Source: Bacteroidota bacterium (GTDB taxonomy: Bacteria; Bacteroidota; Bacteroidia; Chitinophagales; Chitinophagaceae). From it: a stretch of DNA of 37,856 bases. The translations under genes and the position numbers were made by a program. The DNA is taken from positions 1 through 37,856 of the forward strand of contig JAFDXP010000073.1 in NCBI GenBank assembly GCA_018267875.1, read 5' to 3'. Position 1 is the first letter of the stretch. The number at the start of each line of letters is the position of its first letter. Positions 18,055-25,215 of the stretch are shown here, piece by piece. Under the pieces are notes generated by a model that worked only from the letters and a program-made list of their open reading frames with translations, made no database searches and was not told where the DNA came from.

Positions 18055-18450
18055 ATGAAAGTAAAGTCCACACTATCAGTAGCACTTTTATGTACCGCAT
18101 TTACACTTGTTTCTTGTTCACCACGTATGGTAGGGAATTGGTCTGTACAGCGTTTTTCTACGGCACAACCCGGACAACAAGGCGTAACGTTAACTAATAT
18201 CGGTACCGTACATTTCAATAAAAACGGCACCGGAGAAAAAAATCTTCAATATTCAGCTTTGGGTGTTACCAATACCGATCAGAACCCCTTTAAATGGACT
18301 TGGACGGAAGGGAAATATGTAACCATAGAAGGAGAAAATTCAGCCTTTGCCAAAACATGGATTATTATGACCAACAAGAAGAAATATCAAAAGTGGAAAA
18401 CAACGGATGGTGCTAACAATGTTCAAACAATTGAATTGAAAAAAGATTAG
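18055..18450 (+). CDS. Lipoprotein, lipocalin-like
   Basis: A 131-residue predicted lipoprotein: the signal peptide ends in the lipobox LVSC (Cys21), so the mature chain would be lipid-anchored. The rest is beta-rich, beginning MVGNWSVQRF and containing GTVHFNKNGTGEKN and FKWTWTEGKYVTIEGE. This GxW start followed by alternating strands resembles small lipocalin-like proteins common in Bacteroidota. The ligand and role are unknown. A consensus promoter lies about 80 bases upstream, and the gene is probably monocistronic. Confidence 0.8.
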   Translation: MKVKSTLSVALLCTAFTLVSCSPRMVGNWSVQRFSTAQPGQQGVTLTNIGTVHFNKNGTGEKNLQYSALGVTNTDQNPFKWTWTEGKYVTIEGENSAFAKTWIIMTNKKKYQKWKTTDGANNVQTIELKKD

Positions 18451-18596
18451 TGATAGATTATTTCTCTTTGACTATCAAACGATGGAATTTTCAAACCTCT
18501 TTTGGACATGTTCAATAAATAAGCATTTGCCTAAAAGATTGAGAAATAAAACTTAATTTTTTTAAAGGTTAAGCTGTTATTCTATCTTTTAACTTG

Positions 18597-18604
18597 TACC
18601 TTTG
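18597..18604 (+). promoter_or_regulatory. -7 element upstream of ndk
   Basis: TACCTTTG matches TAnnTTTG, 25 bases before the ATG at 18630. It lies inside the frame extended to 18594, which argues for the downstream start. No clear -33 box. Confidence 0.55.
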
Positions 18605-18629
18605 CGCCCCAAAAGTAATTATTCTACCA

Positions 18630-19046
18630 ATGTCCAACCGTACATTTACAATGATTAAGCCGGATGCTGTGCGTGCCGGCAACATAGGCAATATCCTTCA
18701 AATGGTGAACCAAGCAGGTTTTCGTATTGTAGCGATGAAGTATCTACACATCACCAAAACTCAAGCTGAAAAATTTTACGAAGTTCACAAAGAGCGTCCT
18801 TTTTATGGCGAACTGACAGAGTTCATGAGCAGTGGTCCAATAGTGGCAGCTATTTTAGAAAAGGATAATGCAGTTTCTGATTTTCGTAAATTAATTGGTG
18901 CTACTAATCCCGCCCAAGCAGAAGAAGGAACCATTCGCAAGCTTTATGCAGCTTCTGTAGGAGAAAATGCTGTACATGGTTCTGATAGTGATGAAAATGC
19001 AGCGATTGAAGGGAATTTTTTCTTTAGCGGCTTAGAACAATTCTAA
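18630..19046 (+). CDS. ndk: Nucleoside diphosphate kinase
   Basis: Moves the gamma-phosphate of ATP to nucleoside diphosphates through a phospho-histidine, balancing the NTP and dNTP pools in the cytoplasm. The start [14 protein letters not shown] (18630) gives the usual 138 residues; the frame is open a further 12 codons, but those overlap the -7 element. The catalytic site is His116 in NAVHGSDS, and [16 protein letters not shown] and EGNFFFSG are family signatures. It has its own -7 box and a strong terminator, so it is a single-gene transcript. Confidence 0.97.
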   Translation: MSNRTFTMIKPDAVRAGNIGNILQMVNQAGFRIVAMKYLHITKTQAEKFYEVHKERPFYGELTEFMSSGPIVAAILEKDNAVSDFRKLIGATNPAQAEEGTIRKLYAASVGENAVHGSDSDENAAIEGNFFFSGLEQF

Positions 19047-19070
19047 TAACTAGCAACATGATTTATATCA

Positions 19071-19114
19071 AACCCCTGAAAGTGAATAAAAACTGTCAGG
19101 GGTTTGTTTTTTTT
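19071..19114 (+). terminator. Intrinsic terminator after ndk
   Basis: AACCCCTGA (19071-19079) pairs with TCAGGGGTT (19096-19104), followed by TG and a run of eight T's. Strong hairpin and U-tract, 24 bases past the stop codon. Confidence 0.85.
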
Positions 19115-19143
19115 AAAAAACATTCTTTGTTTGAAGTGTGTTT

Positions 19144-19938
19144 TTATAGGATTCCATTTCTAACTGCATATTGAATAGACTCAGCCATATTTCGAGCATT
19201 TGTTTTTTCTAAAATTCGCTTACGATGGTTGTTTACTGTATTTAAACTAATATAAAGGCAATCAGCAATTTGCTTGCTACTTAGTCCATCACAAATCCAC
19301 TTTAAAATTTCAATTTCTCGCTGGCTAAGCAAACTGTCTTTTTCGTTAGGGAAAAAGTGTTCTTTACGAAGTATTTCTCGATTGATATTTCCGTCTGAAA
19401 ACTGAGAAAATCGCTCTATTATGCAAGTCATTTTGCTATCTTGCTTAAAATGGCTGATGTCATCTACCGTTCCCATTGCCGCCAGAAATCTTCCATTTGC
19501 ATCGCACAAATAATTGGTTCTTTGCAATAACATGAGCTTGTCGCCACCTTTTGTTTTTACTCGATAATTGGTACTGCAAATAATATTTTCCAATTCAGAT
19601 TGTGGCTTCCCATTAAGTGCTATAATATCACCCGGAATTATCCTTTCATTCATCACCTTCAGGTCGTTTGGGTCAGACTGCTCCATCCAAAAAAATGGAC
19701 CAGCTGCTTTTAAGTAATCTGTTGTATAGCCCATGAAGGTTTCTTTACCAGGTCCTGCTTCCAGATAGCTATTGGTAGTAAAGTCAAAAACATAATATAA
19801 ACAAGAACGACTCATGGTACTGGCCAATTGTAAACGAGTCCGCAAAACTCGTGAGTCAGGCAAGGTTAAAGCAGTAAATTGAGGTGCTTCTCGTAATAAG
19901 TGTACAAATGTCTGAATCTTGTTCATGCTGAAAAGCAA
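19144..19938 (-). CDS. PAS-LuxR type transcriptional regulator
   Basis: A 264-residue one-component regulator. The N-terminal ~190 residues fit a PAS-like sensor fold (YYVFDFTTNSYLEAG, then YRVKTKGGDKLMLLQRTNYL and GRFLAAMGTVDDIS). The C-terminal ~60 residues are a clear LuxR/GerE helix-turn-helix: LSQREIEILKWICDGLSSKQ followed by IADCLYISLNTVNNHRKRIL. It has no receiver domain. A start at the Met of MNKIQT (residue 5) is equally possible. It is divergent from the MsbA-like exporter gene; the 338-bp gap holds inverted repeats and a candidate small RNA, so the regulator may act there. The signal is unknown. Confidence 0.88.
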   Translation of the reverse strand: MLFSMNKIQTFVHLLREAPQFTALTLPDSRVLRTRLQLASTMSRSCLYYVFDFTTNSYLEAGPGKETFMGYTTDYLKAAGPFFWMEQSDPNDLKVMNERIIPGDIIALNGKPQSELENIICSTNYRVKTKGGDKLMLLQRTNYLCDANGRFLAAMGTVDDISHFKQDSKMTCIIERFSQFSDGNINREILRKEHFFPNEKDSLLSQREIEILKWICDGLSSKQIADCLYISLNTVNNHRKRILEKTNARNMAESIQYAVRNGIL

Positions 19939-20036
19939 TTATCAAATAACCCAATTGATACCAAAAGACCAAGGTAAGTTATAAAATTCTATTGTCAACG
20001 TTCTGAATTAAATTTCATGAAATTGCTGTATTAAAA

Positions 20037-20079
20037 ATAGCCATAAATAGCTATGTTGTTGTGATAGTAGCGATACTAT
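20037..20079. repeat. Two inverted repeats in the luxR/ABC divergent gap
   Basis: ATAGC-N8-GCTAT lies at 20037-20054, and ATAGTA-GCGA-TACTAT at 20064-20079. The second overlaps the TATTTTTG -7 element at 20077-20084, where a bound repressor could block transcription. The sites are short, so chance occurrence in AT-rich DNA cannot be excluded. Confidence 0.35.
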
Positions 20080-20084
20080 TTTTG
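20055..20084 (+). promoter_or_regulatory. Possible promoter of a small RNA
   Basis: GTTG (20055-20058), an 18-base spacer and TATTTTTG (20077-20084). The -7 box is exact; the -33 box is partial and the spacing one base short. It points toward the hairpin/T-run at 20160-20190. Confidence 0.4.
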
Positions 20085-20088
20085 CATA

Positions 20089-20190
20089 AACGGATATTCG
20101 ACAATCCAGCAATAGGCTAATAGCCCCTTTAAACACTATTTCCAGTCTCAGCCCTATTAAGGTTTAAGTACTTTTACTTAGACCTTTTTT
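20089..20190 (+). ncRNA. Candidate small RNA, about 100 nt
   Basis: Between a TATTTTTG promoter box and an intrinsic terminator there are about 100 bases with no open frame of note. Internally GGCTA-A-TAGCC (20115-20125) is a short palindrome. The segment ends in an 11-bp hairpin (20160-20170 with 20175-20185) and six T's. It does not match any riboswitch or known small RNA I recognise. Alternatively it is an attenuator in the leader of the ABC exporter gene, whose own -7 box lies further downstream at 20249. Purely a prediction from layout. Confidence 0.35.
20160..20190 (+). terminator. Intrinsic terminator inside the luxR/ABC gap
   Basis: AGGTTTAAGTA pairs with TACTTAGACCT (one G-U pair) around loop CTTT, directly followed by T's to 20190. 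Strong for an AT-rich genome and not located after any protein gene on this strand. Confidence 0.65.
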
Positions 20191-20248
20191 CATTTATTCT
20201 CATTCCTATTTTACGAATTAAGTTAGCAATTACAACTTCCTAAGCACG

Positions 20249-20256
20249 TAGCTTTG
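20249..20256 (+). promoter_or_regulatory. -7 element upstream of the ABC exporter
   Basis: TAGCTTTG matches TAnnTTTG and ends 20 bases before the ATG at 20277. No clear -33 box. Confidence 0.5.
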
Positions 20257-20276
20257 CATCGTAAATTTTAATTCAC

Positions 20277-22067
20277 ATGGCACGCGGTCAAAACTTAGAT
20301 ATCCCCAAAGCAAAACTTAATAAGGAAAACCTTCGTGAGGGGTTAACTATTTTCAAATACTTAAAACCTTACCGAACTAAGTTTATAATTGGATTAATAT
20401 TTATCACTTTATCTTCTTTAAGCACTATGGCATTTCCATATTTATTAGGAGAAATGATCAATAGTGCCAAAGGAGTAAAATCGGATAGTACATTAAAATT
20501 GACCATGGGAACCATTGCCATCGTGATGATCGCATTGCTAATTTTACAAATGCTGTTTTCATTTATGCGTGTATATCTTTTCACTTCTGTAGGTGAAAAT
20601 GCAGTGGCTGATATGCGAAAGGACATTTACCAACATTTAATCAAGATGCCAATGGAGTTTTTTGCTCAGCGTAGAGTAGGGGAATTAAGTTCTCGTATTA
20701 GTGCAGATATTACACAAATTCAAGATGCCGTTTCTGTTATGTTAGCTGAGTTAATTAGAGGTATTTTGACCTTATTAATTGGTATAGCGCTTATTTTATA
20801 CATTTCATTTAAGTTGACCTTAGTGATGTTATCCGTAATTCCGGTAGTGATAGCTATTGCATTGATATTCAGTAAAATAATTAGAAAATATAGCCGCATG
20901 GCACAAGACCAATTGGCTGATTCAGGAACCATAGTTCATGAAACGCTGCAAGGAGTAGCTAATGTCAAAGCGTTTAATAATGAATGGTATGAAATTAAAA
21001 GGTATAATAAAAGCATTTCTGATGTTGTTCGTTTTGCTGTAAGAAATGGTCGGATACGAGGAATGTTTATTTCATTTTTGCTTTTTAGTGTTTTTGGTGC
21101 TATTGTCTTAGTCGTTTGGTATGCCATGACAATGGATATGCCCTTGGGCGATTTGGTGAAGTTTGTAACATTTACTGGATTTGTTGGAGGTACAATGGCA
21201 GGATTTGCTGATTTATATAGCCAATTTCAAAAGACAATTGGAGCTACACAAAGAGTTCGAGAAATTTTGAAAGAACAGACTGAAAATGTTAATGTTGCAT
21301 TTGATCAAGTAAAACCTGAATTTAAGTTGAAAGGAAATGTGCAAATGGATAATATTTCATTTACGTATCCTTCTCGGCCGGATGTGCAAGTGCTAAAAGG
21401 CTTAAATATAAAAGCAGAAGCAGGTCAACAAATTGCTATTGTAGGTCCTAGTGGAGCTGGAAAAAGCACAATCGTTTCATTACTTTTACGATTTTATGAG
21501 CCACAATTCGGGCATATATATTTTGATGGGAAAGAAGCTCAACATATTCCGCTCTCACAGTTACGAGCACAAATAGCTTTAGTGCCACAAGATGTATTGC
21601 TTTTTGGCGGTACTATATTTGACAATATTGCTTATGGAAAACCAGATGCAACAAAAGAAGAAGTAGAACAAGCTGCTATACAAGCCAATGCGCATGATTT
21701 TATTGCACGCTTTCCGGAAGGATATGATACCGTGGTAGGAGAGAGAGGATTGAAACTTTCAGGTGGACAAAGACAAAGAATTGCTATTGCTCGAGCTATG
21801 TTGAAAGACCCAATTATTTTAGTGTTAGATGAAGCAACCAGCTCGTTAGATTCCGAATCTGAATCTTTAGTTCAGGATGCACTATATAAGTTAATGAAAA
21901 ACAGAACTTCTTTTGTGATTGCACATCGTCTTTCTACGATAAAAAATGCAGATAAAATTGTAGTTTTAGAACATGGACAAATTAAAGAACAAGGAAAGCA
22001 TGTTGACTTATTGCAATTAGAAGATGGGCTTTATAAAAGCTTGAGTAAATTACAGTTTGAATCATGA
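20277..22067 (+). CDS. MsbA-like ABC exporter (permease-ATPase half-transporter)
   Basis: A 596-residue half-transporter expected to act as a homodimer in the inner membrane, exporting lipid A-type lipids or other hydrophobic compounds. Six membrane segments occupy about 33-320. The ATPase domain (about 350-590) has Walker A GPSGAGKST (390-398), Q-loop in VPQDVLLFGG, signature LSGGQRQR (494-501), Walker B ILVLDEA with catalytic Glu519, and H-loop His550. All catalytic parts are intact. The order and length match MsbA and related multidrug exporters; which substrate it carries cannot be told. It is divergent from the PAS-LuxR gene and has its own -7 box. Confidence 0.93.
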   Translation: MARGQNLDIPKAKLNKENLREGLTIFKYLKPYRTKFIIGLIFITLSSLSTMAFPYLLGEMINSAKGVKSDSTLKLTMGTIAIVMIALLILQMLFSFMRVYLFTSVGENAVADMRKDIYQHLIKMPMEFFAQRRVGELSSRISADITQIQDAVSVMLAELIRGILTLLIGIALILYISFKLTLVMLSVIPVVIAIALIFSKIIRKYSRMAQDQLADSGTIVHETLQGVANVKAFNNEWYEIKRYNKSISDVVRFAVRNGRIRGMFISFLLFSVFGAIVLVVWYAMTMDMPLGDLVKFVTFTGFVGGTMAGFADLYSQFQKTIGATQRVREILKEQTENVNVAFDQVKPEFKLKGNVQMDNISFTYPSRPDVQVLKGLNIKAEAGQQIAIVGPSGAGKSTIVSLLLRFYEPQFGHIYFDGKEAQHIPLSQLRAQIALVPQDVLLFGGTIFDNIAYGKPDATKEEVEQAAIQANAHDFIARFPEGYDTVVGERGLKLSGGQRQRIAIARAMLKDPIILVLDEATSSLDSESESLVQDALYKLMKNRTSFVIAHRLSTIKNADKIVVLEHGQIKEQGKHVDLLQLEDGLYKSLSKLQFES

Positions 22068-22201
22068 ATATCAACAATTTAGGACTAATATTCCATGCTT
22101 AGTGAGTTCTGTTAAATGAAATAATTAGTACAAACAGCATCTATTTTTAAATATTATTCAAATAATACAATTATATGTTTGAATATAGCAGATTGAAAAC
22201 T

Positions 22202-22233
22202 TTGATTTTTAAGTAAAGGAAATCAATTTTTTT
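22202..22233 (+). terminator. Weak candidate terminator of the ABC exporter
   Basis: Seven A/T-rich pairs around an 11-base loop, followed by seven T's, 134 bases after the stop codon. The stem is weak. Confidence 0.3.
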
Positions 22234-22263
22234 AGGAGTTTTATTATCCAATAGTATATCAAA

Positions 22264-22287
22264 AAATATATAATTAAATATATAATT
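22264..22287. repeat. 12-bp tandem repeat, two copies
   Basis: AAATATATAATT occurs twice with no spacer. Two AT-only copies are too few for iterons or an array; probably replication slippage. Confidence 0.6.
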
Positions 22288-22587
22288 AAAACTGTATAAC
22301 TGATGCAACAATTGCACATTGGCATACCTATCAAAAGATTAGCAACTTTAGTTATTATATTACATAAATATAGCTTAATGTAGTTTTGAAAACTTTGCCT
22401 ATAACTATTTCCAAAGTGTTGATTAAATATTGGGAATTATGAAATGATGAACAGTCGCAAAATTCAAATATTGAAAGCGCAACAGTAAATGATGATAACT
22501 AAACTACTAAACAAGAAAAATTCTTAGCAATTATCAATCAGATTAACTACATTTAATTTTAACATCAATAACGCCTGCTTTTGACTA

Positions 22588-22595
22588 TAACTTTG
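22588..22595 (+). promoter_or_regulatory. -7 element upstream of the second ECF sigma gene
   Basis: TAACTTTG matches TAnnTTTG, 16 bases before the ATG. The leader would be about 12 bases. No clear -33 box. Confidence 0.5.
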
Positions 22596-22611
22596 TAAAA
22601 TAAGCAACTGA

Positions 22612-23184
22612 ATGCAAGGCTTCCACAATTCATCTGCTACTGACGAGGAATTGATACTTCTATATCAAAGTGGAGGAAGTGTTGAATTACTTGGATGTCT
22701 ATTGTCCCGTTATTCGCTCTTAGCTTTTGGAGTTGCCATGAAGTTCCTAAAAGATCGTTCACTTGCAGAAGATGCTGTCCAACAAGCATTTTACAAAATA
22801 ATTGATCGTTTCCCACAAGAACCTATTCAAAATTTTAAAGGATGGCTTTATGTAGTCATTCGCAACCAATGTTTGCAAACTATAAGAGATAGAAAAAGCA
22901 GTCCATTAGAGATTTATAATATAGAGCCAATAGAAAATATAGATTCAGAAATAAATGATCCTTCTTGGATGCTGGTTTCTGATGAAGATTTAGAGATTGC
23001 CTTAGGATTAATTAACGAACAACAAAGGATTTCAATTCAGCTTTTTTATTTACAAGAAATGAGCTACAAGCAAATTGAAGAACAAACGGGCTATACTTTT
23101 TTACAGATAAAAAGTTTTATACAAAACGGAAAGCGTAACTTGAAAAATATTCTAACGAAAATGCAATCTACACGCAGTTTATGA
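22612..23184 (+). CDS. ECF-type RNA polymerase sigma factor
   Basis: A 190-residue ECF sigma factor, distinct from that at 1381. Region 2: LLSRYSLLAFGVAMKFLKDR then SLAEDAVQQAFYKIIDRFPQ, followed by FKGWLYVVIRNQCLQTIRDR. Region 4 near 135-185: INEQQRISIQLFYLQEMSYK then QIEEQTGYTFLQIKSFIQNG and KRNLK. Its stop overlaps the next start (ATGA at 23181-23184), coupling it to a one-helix protein that is probably its anti-sigma. No outer-membrane receptor or target operon follows. Confidence 0.92.
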   Translation: MQGFHNSSATDEELILLYQSGGSVELLGCLLSRYSLLAFGVAMKFLKDRSLAEDAVQQAFYKIIDRFPQEPIQNFKGWLYVVIRNQCLQTIRDRKSSPLEIYNIEPIENIDSEINDPSWMLVSDEDLEIALGLINEQQRISIQLFYLQEMSYKQIEEQTGYTFLQIKSFIQNGKRNLKNILTKMQSTRSL

Positions 23185-23537
23185 GTAGCGTTAGTAACAA
23201 ATTATGGTCGTCAAATGACCAAAAGCAAATCAATTCAAAAATGCTTGAAGCTTATCTGGCAGGTATCTTGCCTATGTCAGAAAGTAGAGAGGTGGAATTG
23301 TGGTTGGCACGGGAAGGAATGGAAAGCGATGCGATAGATGGGTTAGTTAAAATGCCTCAAACTGATATTAAGGCCTCTGTTAAAAAAATCAATTCTCAAT
23401 TACGCAATCAGATACGTCAGGATAAACGACAAAGAAGAAGGAACATTCATTTACAGCGTTGGGTATGGTTAGCTTTGGTAGTGATCATTTCATTAGTGGT
23501 TTTAGCTTATTTTTTGATTTCGATTGTGCAGAAATGA
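23181..23537 (+). CDS. One-helix membrane protein, probable anti-sigma factor
   Basis: A 118-residue protein coupled by ATGA overlap to the ECF sigma gene. The cytoplasmic part has MLEAYLAGILPMSESREVELWLAREG and SDAIDGLVKM, a pattern seen in short Bacteroidota anti-sigma partners (a YLxGxL helix, then a dA-eGL segment). One membrane helix lies at 94-114 (VWLALVVIISLVVLAYFLI), leaving almost no periplasmic domain, so any signal would have to come through another protein or act inside. Function is inferred from position and topology. No Cys or His zinc motif. Confidence 0.78.
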   Translation: MSSVSNKLWSSNDQKQINSKMLEAYLAGILPMSESREVELWLAREGMESDAIDGLVKMPQTDIKASVKKINSQLRNQIRQDKRQRRRNIHLQRWVWLALVVIISLVVLAYFLISIVQK

Positions 23538-23572
23538 TAAGTCCGTAAAGAAGTACTTTTTACACATAAAAA

Positions 23573-23595
23573 ATCCCCAATCATGGGGATGTTTT
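23573..23595. terminator. Bidirectional terminator between anti-sigma gene and tRNA-Leu
   Basis: ATCCCC (23573-23578) pairs with GGGGAT (23585-23590), loop AATCAT, with A's on the left and GTTTTT on the right. It can end the sigma operon on the plus strand and the tRNA on the minus strand. Confidence 0.75.
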
Positions 23596-23604
23596 TCTTA
23601 TCAG

Positions 23605-23689
23605 TGCGGCAGAGGAGATTCGAACTCCCACGCCCTTTACAGGCGCTACCACCTCAAAGTAGTGCGTCTACCAGTTTCGCCACCGCCGC
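23605..23689 (-). tRNA. tRNA-Leu (anticodon GAG)
   Basis: An 85-base class II tRNA on the minus strand: acceptor GCGGCGG, D arm with GGTAGACGC, anticodon stem CTACT/GGTAG around TTGAGGT (anticodon GAG, reading CUC/CUU), a long variable arm (CGCC...GGCG) and the T loop TTCGAAT. No CCA is encoded, unlike the tRNA at 124-198. Confidence 0.95.
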
Positions 23690-23706
23690 ATCTTTGAAAG
23701 GGAGTG

Positions 23707-23736
23707 CAAAGGTAGCCAGTAAAATGACAATTCAAA
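23707..23736 (-). promoter_or_regulatory. Promoter of tRNA-Leu
   Basis: TTTG (23736-23733), 18-base spacer and TACCTTTG (23714-23707) on the minus strand, 17 bases before the tRNA 5' end. Confidence 0.6.
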
Positions 23737-23753
23737 GAAGCGATTTCAAAAAA

Positions 23754-24890
23754 TTATCGCCGAAGAATGATACGGAAAACGGTGCCTTTCCCTAACTCCG
23801 AACTTTTGACAAACAATGAGCCGTGATGATATTTTTCAACTATTCTTTTGCTTAAAGAAAGTCCTAAACCCCATCCTCTTTTCTTAGTCGTAAACCCTGG
23901 ATTGAAAATCTTTTTAAGAATAGGACGAGGAATACCTTTGCCCGAATCACACACATCAATCCACACTTGTTGCGGAGTATTGGTAACTCGAACATCTATC
24001 CTTCCTTGTCCATCCATTGCATCTAAGGCATTACGTAGCAAATTTTCAAGAACCCAATCCAATAAAGGTCCACTGATATACATCGGAATATCTTCGTCGG
24101 TTGTATGGAGTGTAATAGAAACCTTGCTGGGAGCGCGTTTTTTCATATAGGAAACCATATCCTGCACTCGTTGAAGTACATCTTCCTCTTGCATTTGCGG
24201 ATTGCTTCCTACCTTGCTAAATCGGTCAGCTACCAACTTTAATCGGTTCAAATCCTTTTGCATTTCAGTTACAGCTTCTTCATTTTCTTCTTTTTCTTTC
24301 AATAATTCTAACCATCCTTCAATGGAGCTGAGTGGTGTGCCCAATTGATGAGCCGTTTCTTTTGAAAGCCCTACCCATACTTGGTTTTGCAAGGATCTGT
24401 GTGCTGCAGAAAGTGCAATTAATACAACAAGCAAAAACAAAAAAATGATGGCTAATTGAACGTAAGGGTAAAAGCGCAATTCCGTTAATAAATAGGATTC
24501 ACCATAATAAATATAGCTACGCCCAATACCGTAATCAGCTACTATGGGAGTGTGCATTCGTCTAAATTCTTCTAGCTTTTTTTGAAGATGTTTAGAAACA
24601 TTGCCAACATTAGTTGTGTCCACATTTTTTTGATCCAGAATATTGTTATGTTCATCTGTAATGATGAGTGGAATGGTGGTGTTTTGAGAAACAAAAGTTT
24701 GTGCAAAAGTTACCTCATCATTGTTGGTGGCAGTCGCTAAGGTCTTGATGCTTGCAGCAAGTAACTCTACTTTTTTCCGCTCTTCATTAGCTAACTTTTT
24801 AGCTAATTCATTGGTATAGTAAAGCGATGCCCCTACAATGAAGAGTGCTATGAAAGCAAGATTTGTTTTCCAATTAAAGTATTGACCCAT
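23754..24890 (-). CDS. Membrane sensor histidine kinase, orphan
   Basis: I use the Met of MGQYFNWKTN (24890, 378 residues) because a membrane helix follows at once; the open frame extends 35 codons further but overlaps the opposite gene's promoter. Two helices (about 11-27 and 143-163) enclose a ~115-residue external sensor domain. The H box is KETAHQLGTPLSSIEGWLEL (His181), the N box ENLLRNALDAMDG, then DSGKGIP and GWGLGLSLSKRIVEKYHHG, all intact. No response regulator is adjacent, so its partner lies elsewhere. The signal is unknown. Confidence 0.92.
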   Translation of the reverse strand: MGQYFNWKTNLAFIALFIVGASLYYTNELAKKLANEERKKVELLAASIKTLATATNNDEVTFAQTFVSQNTTIPLIITDEHNNILDQKNVDTTNVGNVSKHLQKKLEEFRRMHTPIVADYGIGRSYIYYGESYLLTELRFYPYVQLAIIFLFLLVVLIALSAAHRSLQNQVWVGLSKETAHQLGTPLSSIEGWLELLKEKEENEEAVTEMQKDLNRLKLVADRFSKVGSNPQMQEEDVLQRVQDMVSYMKKRAPSKVSITLHTTDEDIPMYISGPLLDWVLENLLRNALDAMDGQGRIDVRVTNTPQQVWIDVCDSGKGIPRPILKKIFNPGFTTKKRGWGLGLSLSKRIVEKYHHGSLFVKSSELGKGTVFRIILRR

Positions 24891-24924
24891 GAACGATTTT
24901 TCTGAACGAGGACTTTGTAAAAAT

Positions 24925-24956
24925 ATTGTGATTTTAATTGAAGAAGTATATTTTTG
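24925..24956 (+). promoter_or_regulatory. Promoter of the small membrane protein / GT2 operon
   Basis: ATTG (24925-24928), 20-base spacer and TATTTTTG (24949-24956). It fixes the start of the downstream gene at 24979 rather than at 24889, and overlaps the upstream extension of the divergent kinase gene. Confidence 0.6.
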
Positions 24957-24978
24957 TCCACGGAAACTTTCTCCTAAA

Positions 24979-25197
24979 ATGGATACGCAACACAACGATC
25001 AAGAACATTTGATAGATAATAAGGCCGATATCAATCTTAGCAAGCCATCTCGCTCTCGCTTTTTGTTTTTGTTGTTTTTCTTCGGCTATTTCATCTTTGC
25101 TTGGGCAGGATGCTACAATCTTTGGACACACAAATACAAAGGCTATAATGCAGATGATGCTCCTAAAAGTAGTCTTTATAATCCTGAGTATAAGTAG
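24979..25197 (+). CDS. Small one-helix membrane protein
   Basis: 72 residues starting at MDTQHNDQEH (24979), chosen because a promoter lies between this codon and the more distant Met at 24889. A polar N-terminal ~30 residues precede a membrane helix (FLFLLFFFGYFIFAWAGCYN) and a short tail ending SLYNPEYK. No family is recognised. It ends 18 bases before the glycosyltransferase and is likely co-transcribed with it. Confidence 0.6.
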   Translation: MDTQHNDQEHLIDNKADINLSKPSRSRFLFLLFFFGYFIFAWAGCYNLWTHKYKGYNADDAPKSSLYNPEYK

Positions 25198-25215
25198 TAG
25201 TCTTAGCTATTTACC

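Larger units (their letters stand above)
22068..22611. other. AT-rich intergenic stretch, no gene seen
   Basis: 544 bases without a convincing open frame or RNA gene. It holds a weak hairpin at 22202-22226 (TTGATTT/AAATCAA, loop 11) with a T7 run, possibly the terminator of the ABC exporter; a 16-bp AT palindrome at 22152-22167; a perfect 12-bp tandem duplication at 22264-22287; and the -7 element of the next gene at its right end. Confidence 0.6.

Noticed and set aside
22264..22287. Tandem 12-bp repeat as possible origin iterons or CRISPR remnant
   Set aside because: Only two AT-only copies, no spacer structure, no DnaA-box cluster or cas gene nearby.
24889..24978. Longer N-terminus for the small membrane protein (Met at 24889)
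   Set aside because: A promoter with good -33 and -7 boxes lies inside this stretch, so it would be upstream of the transcript start.
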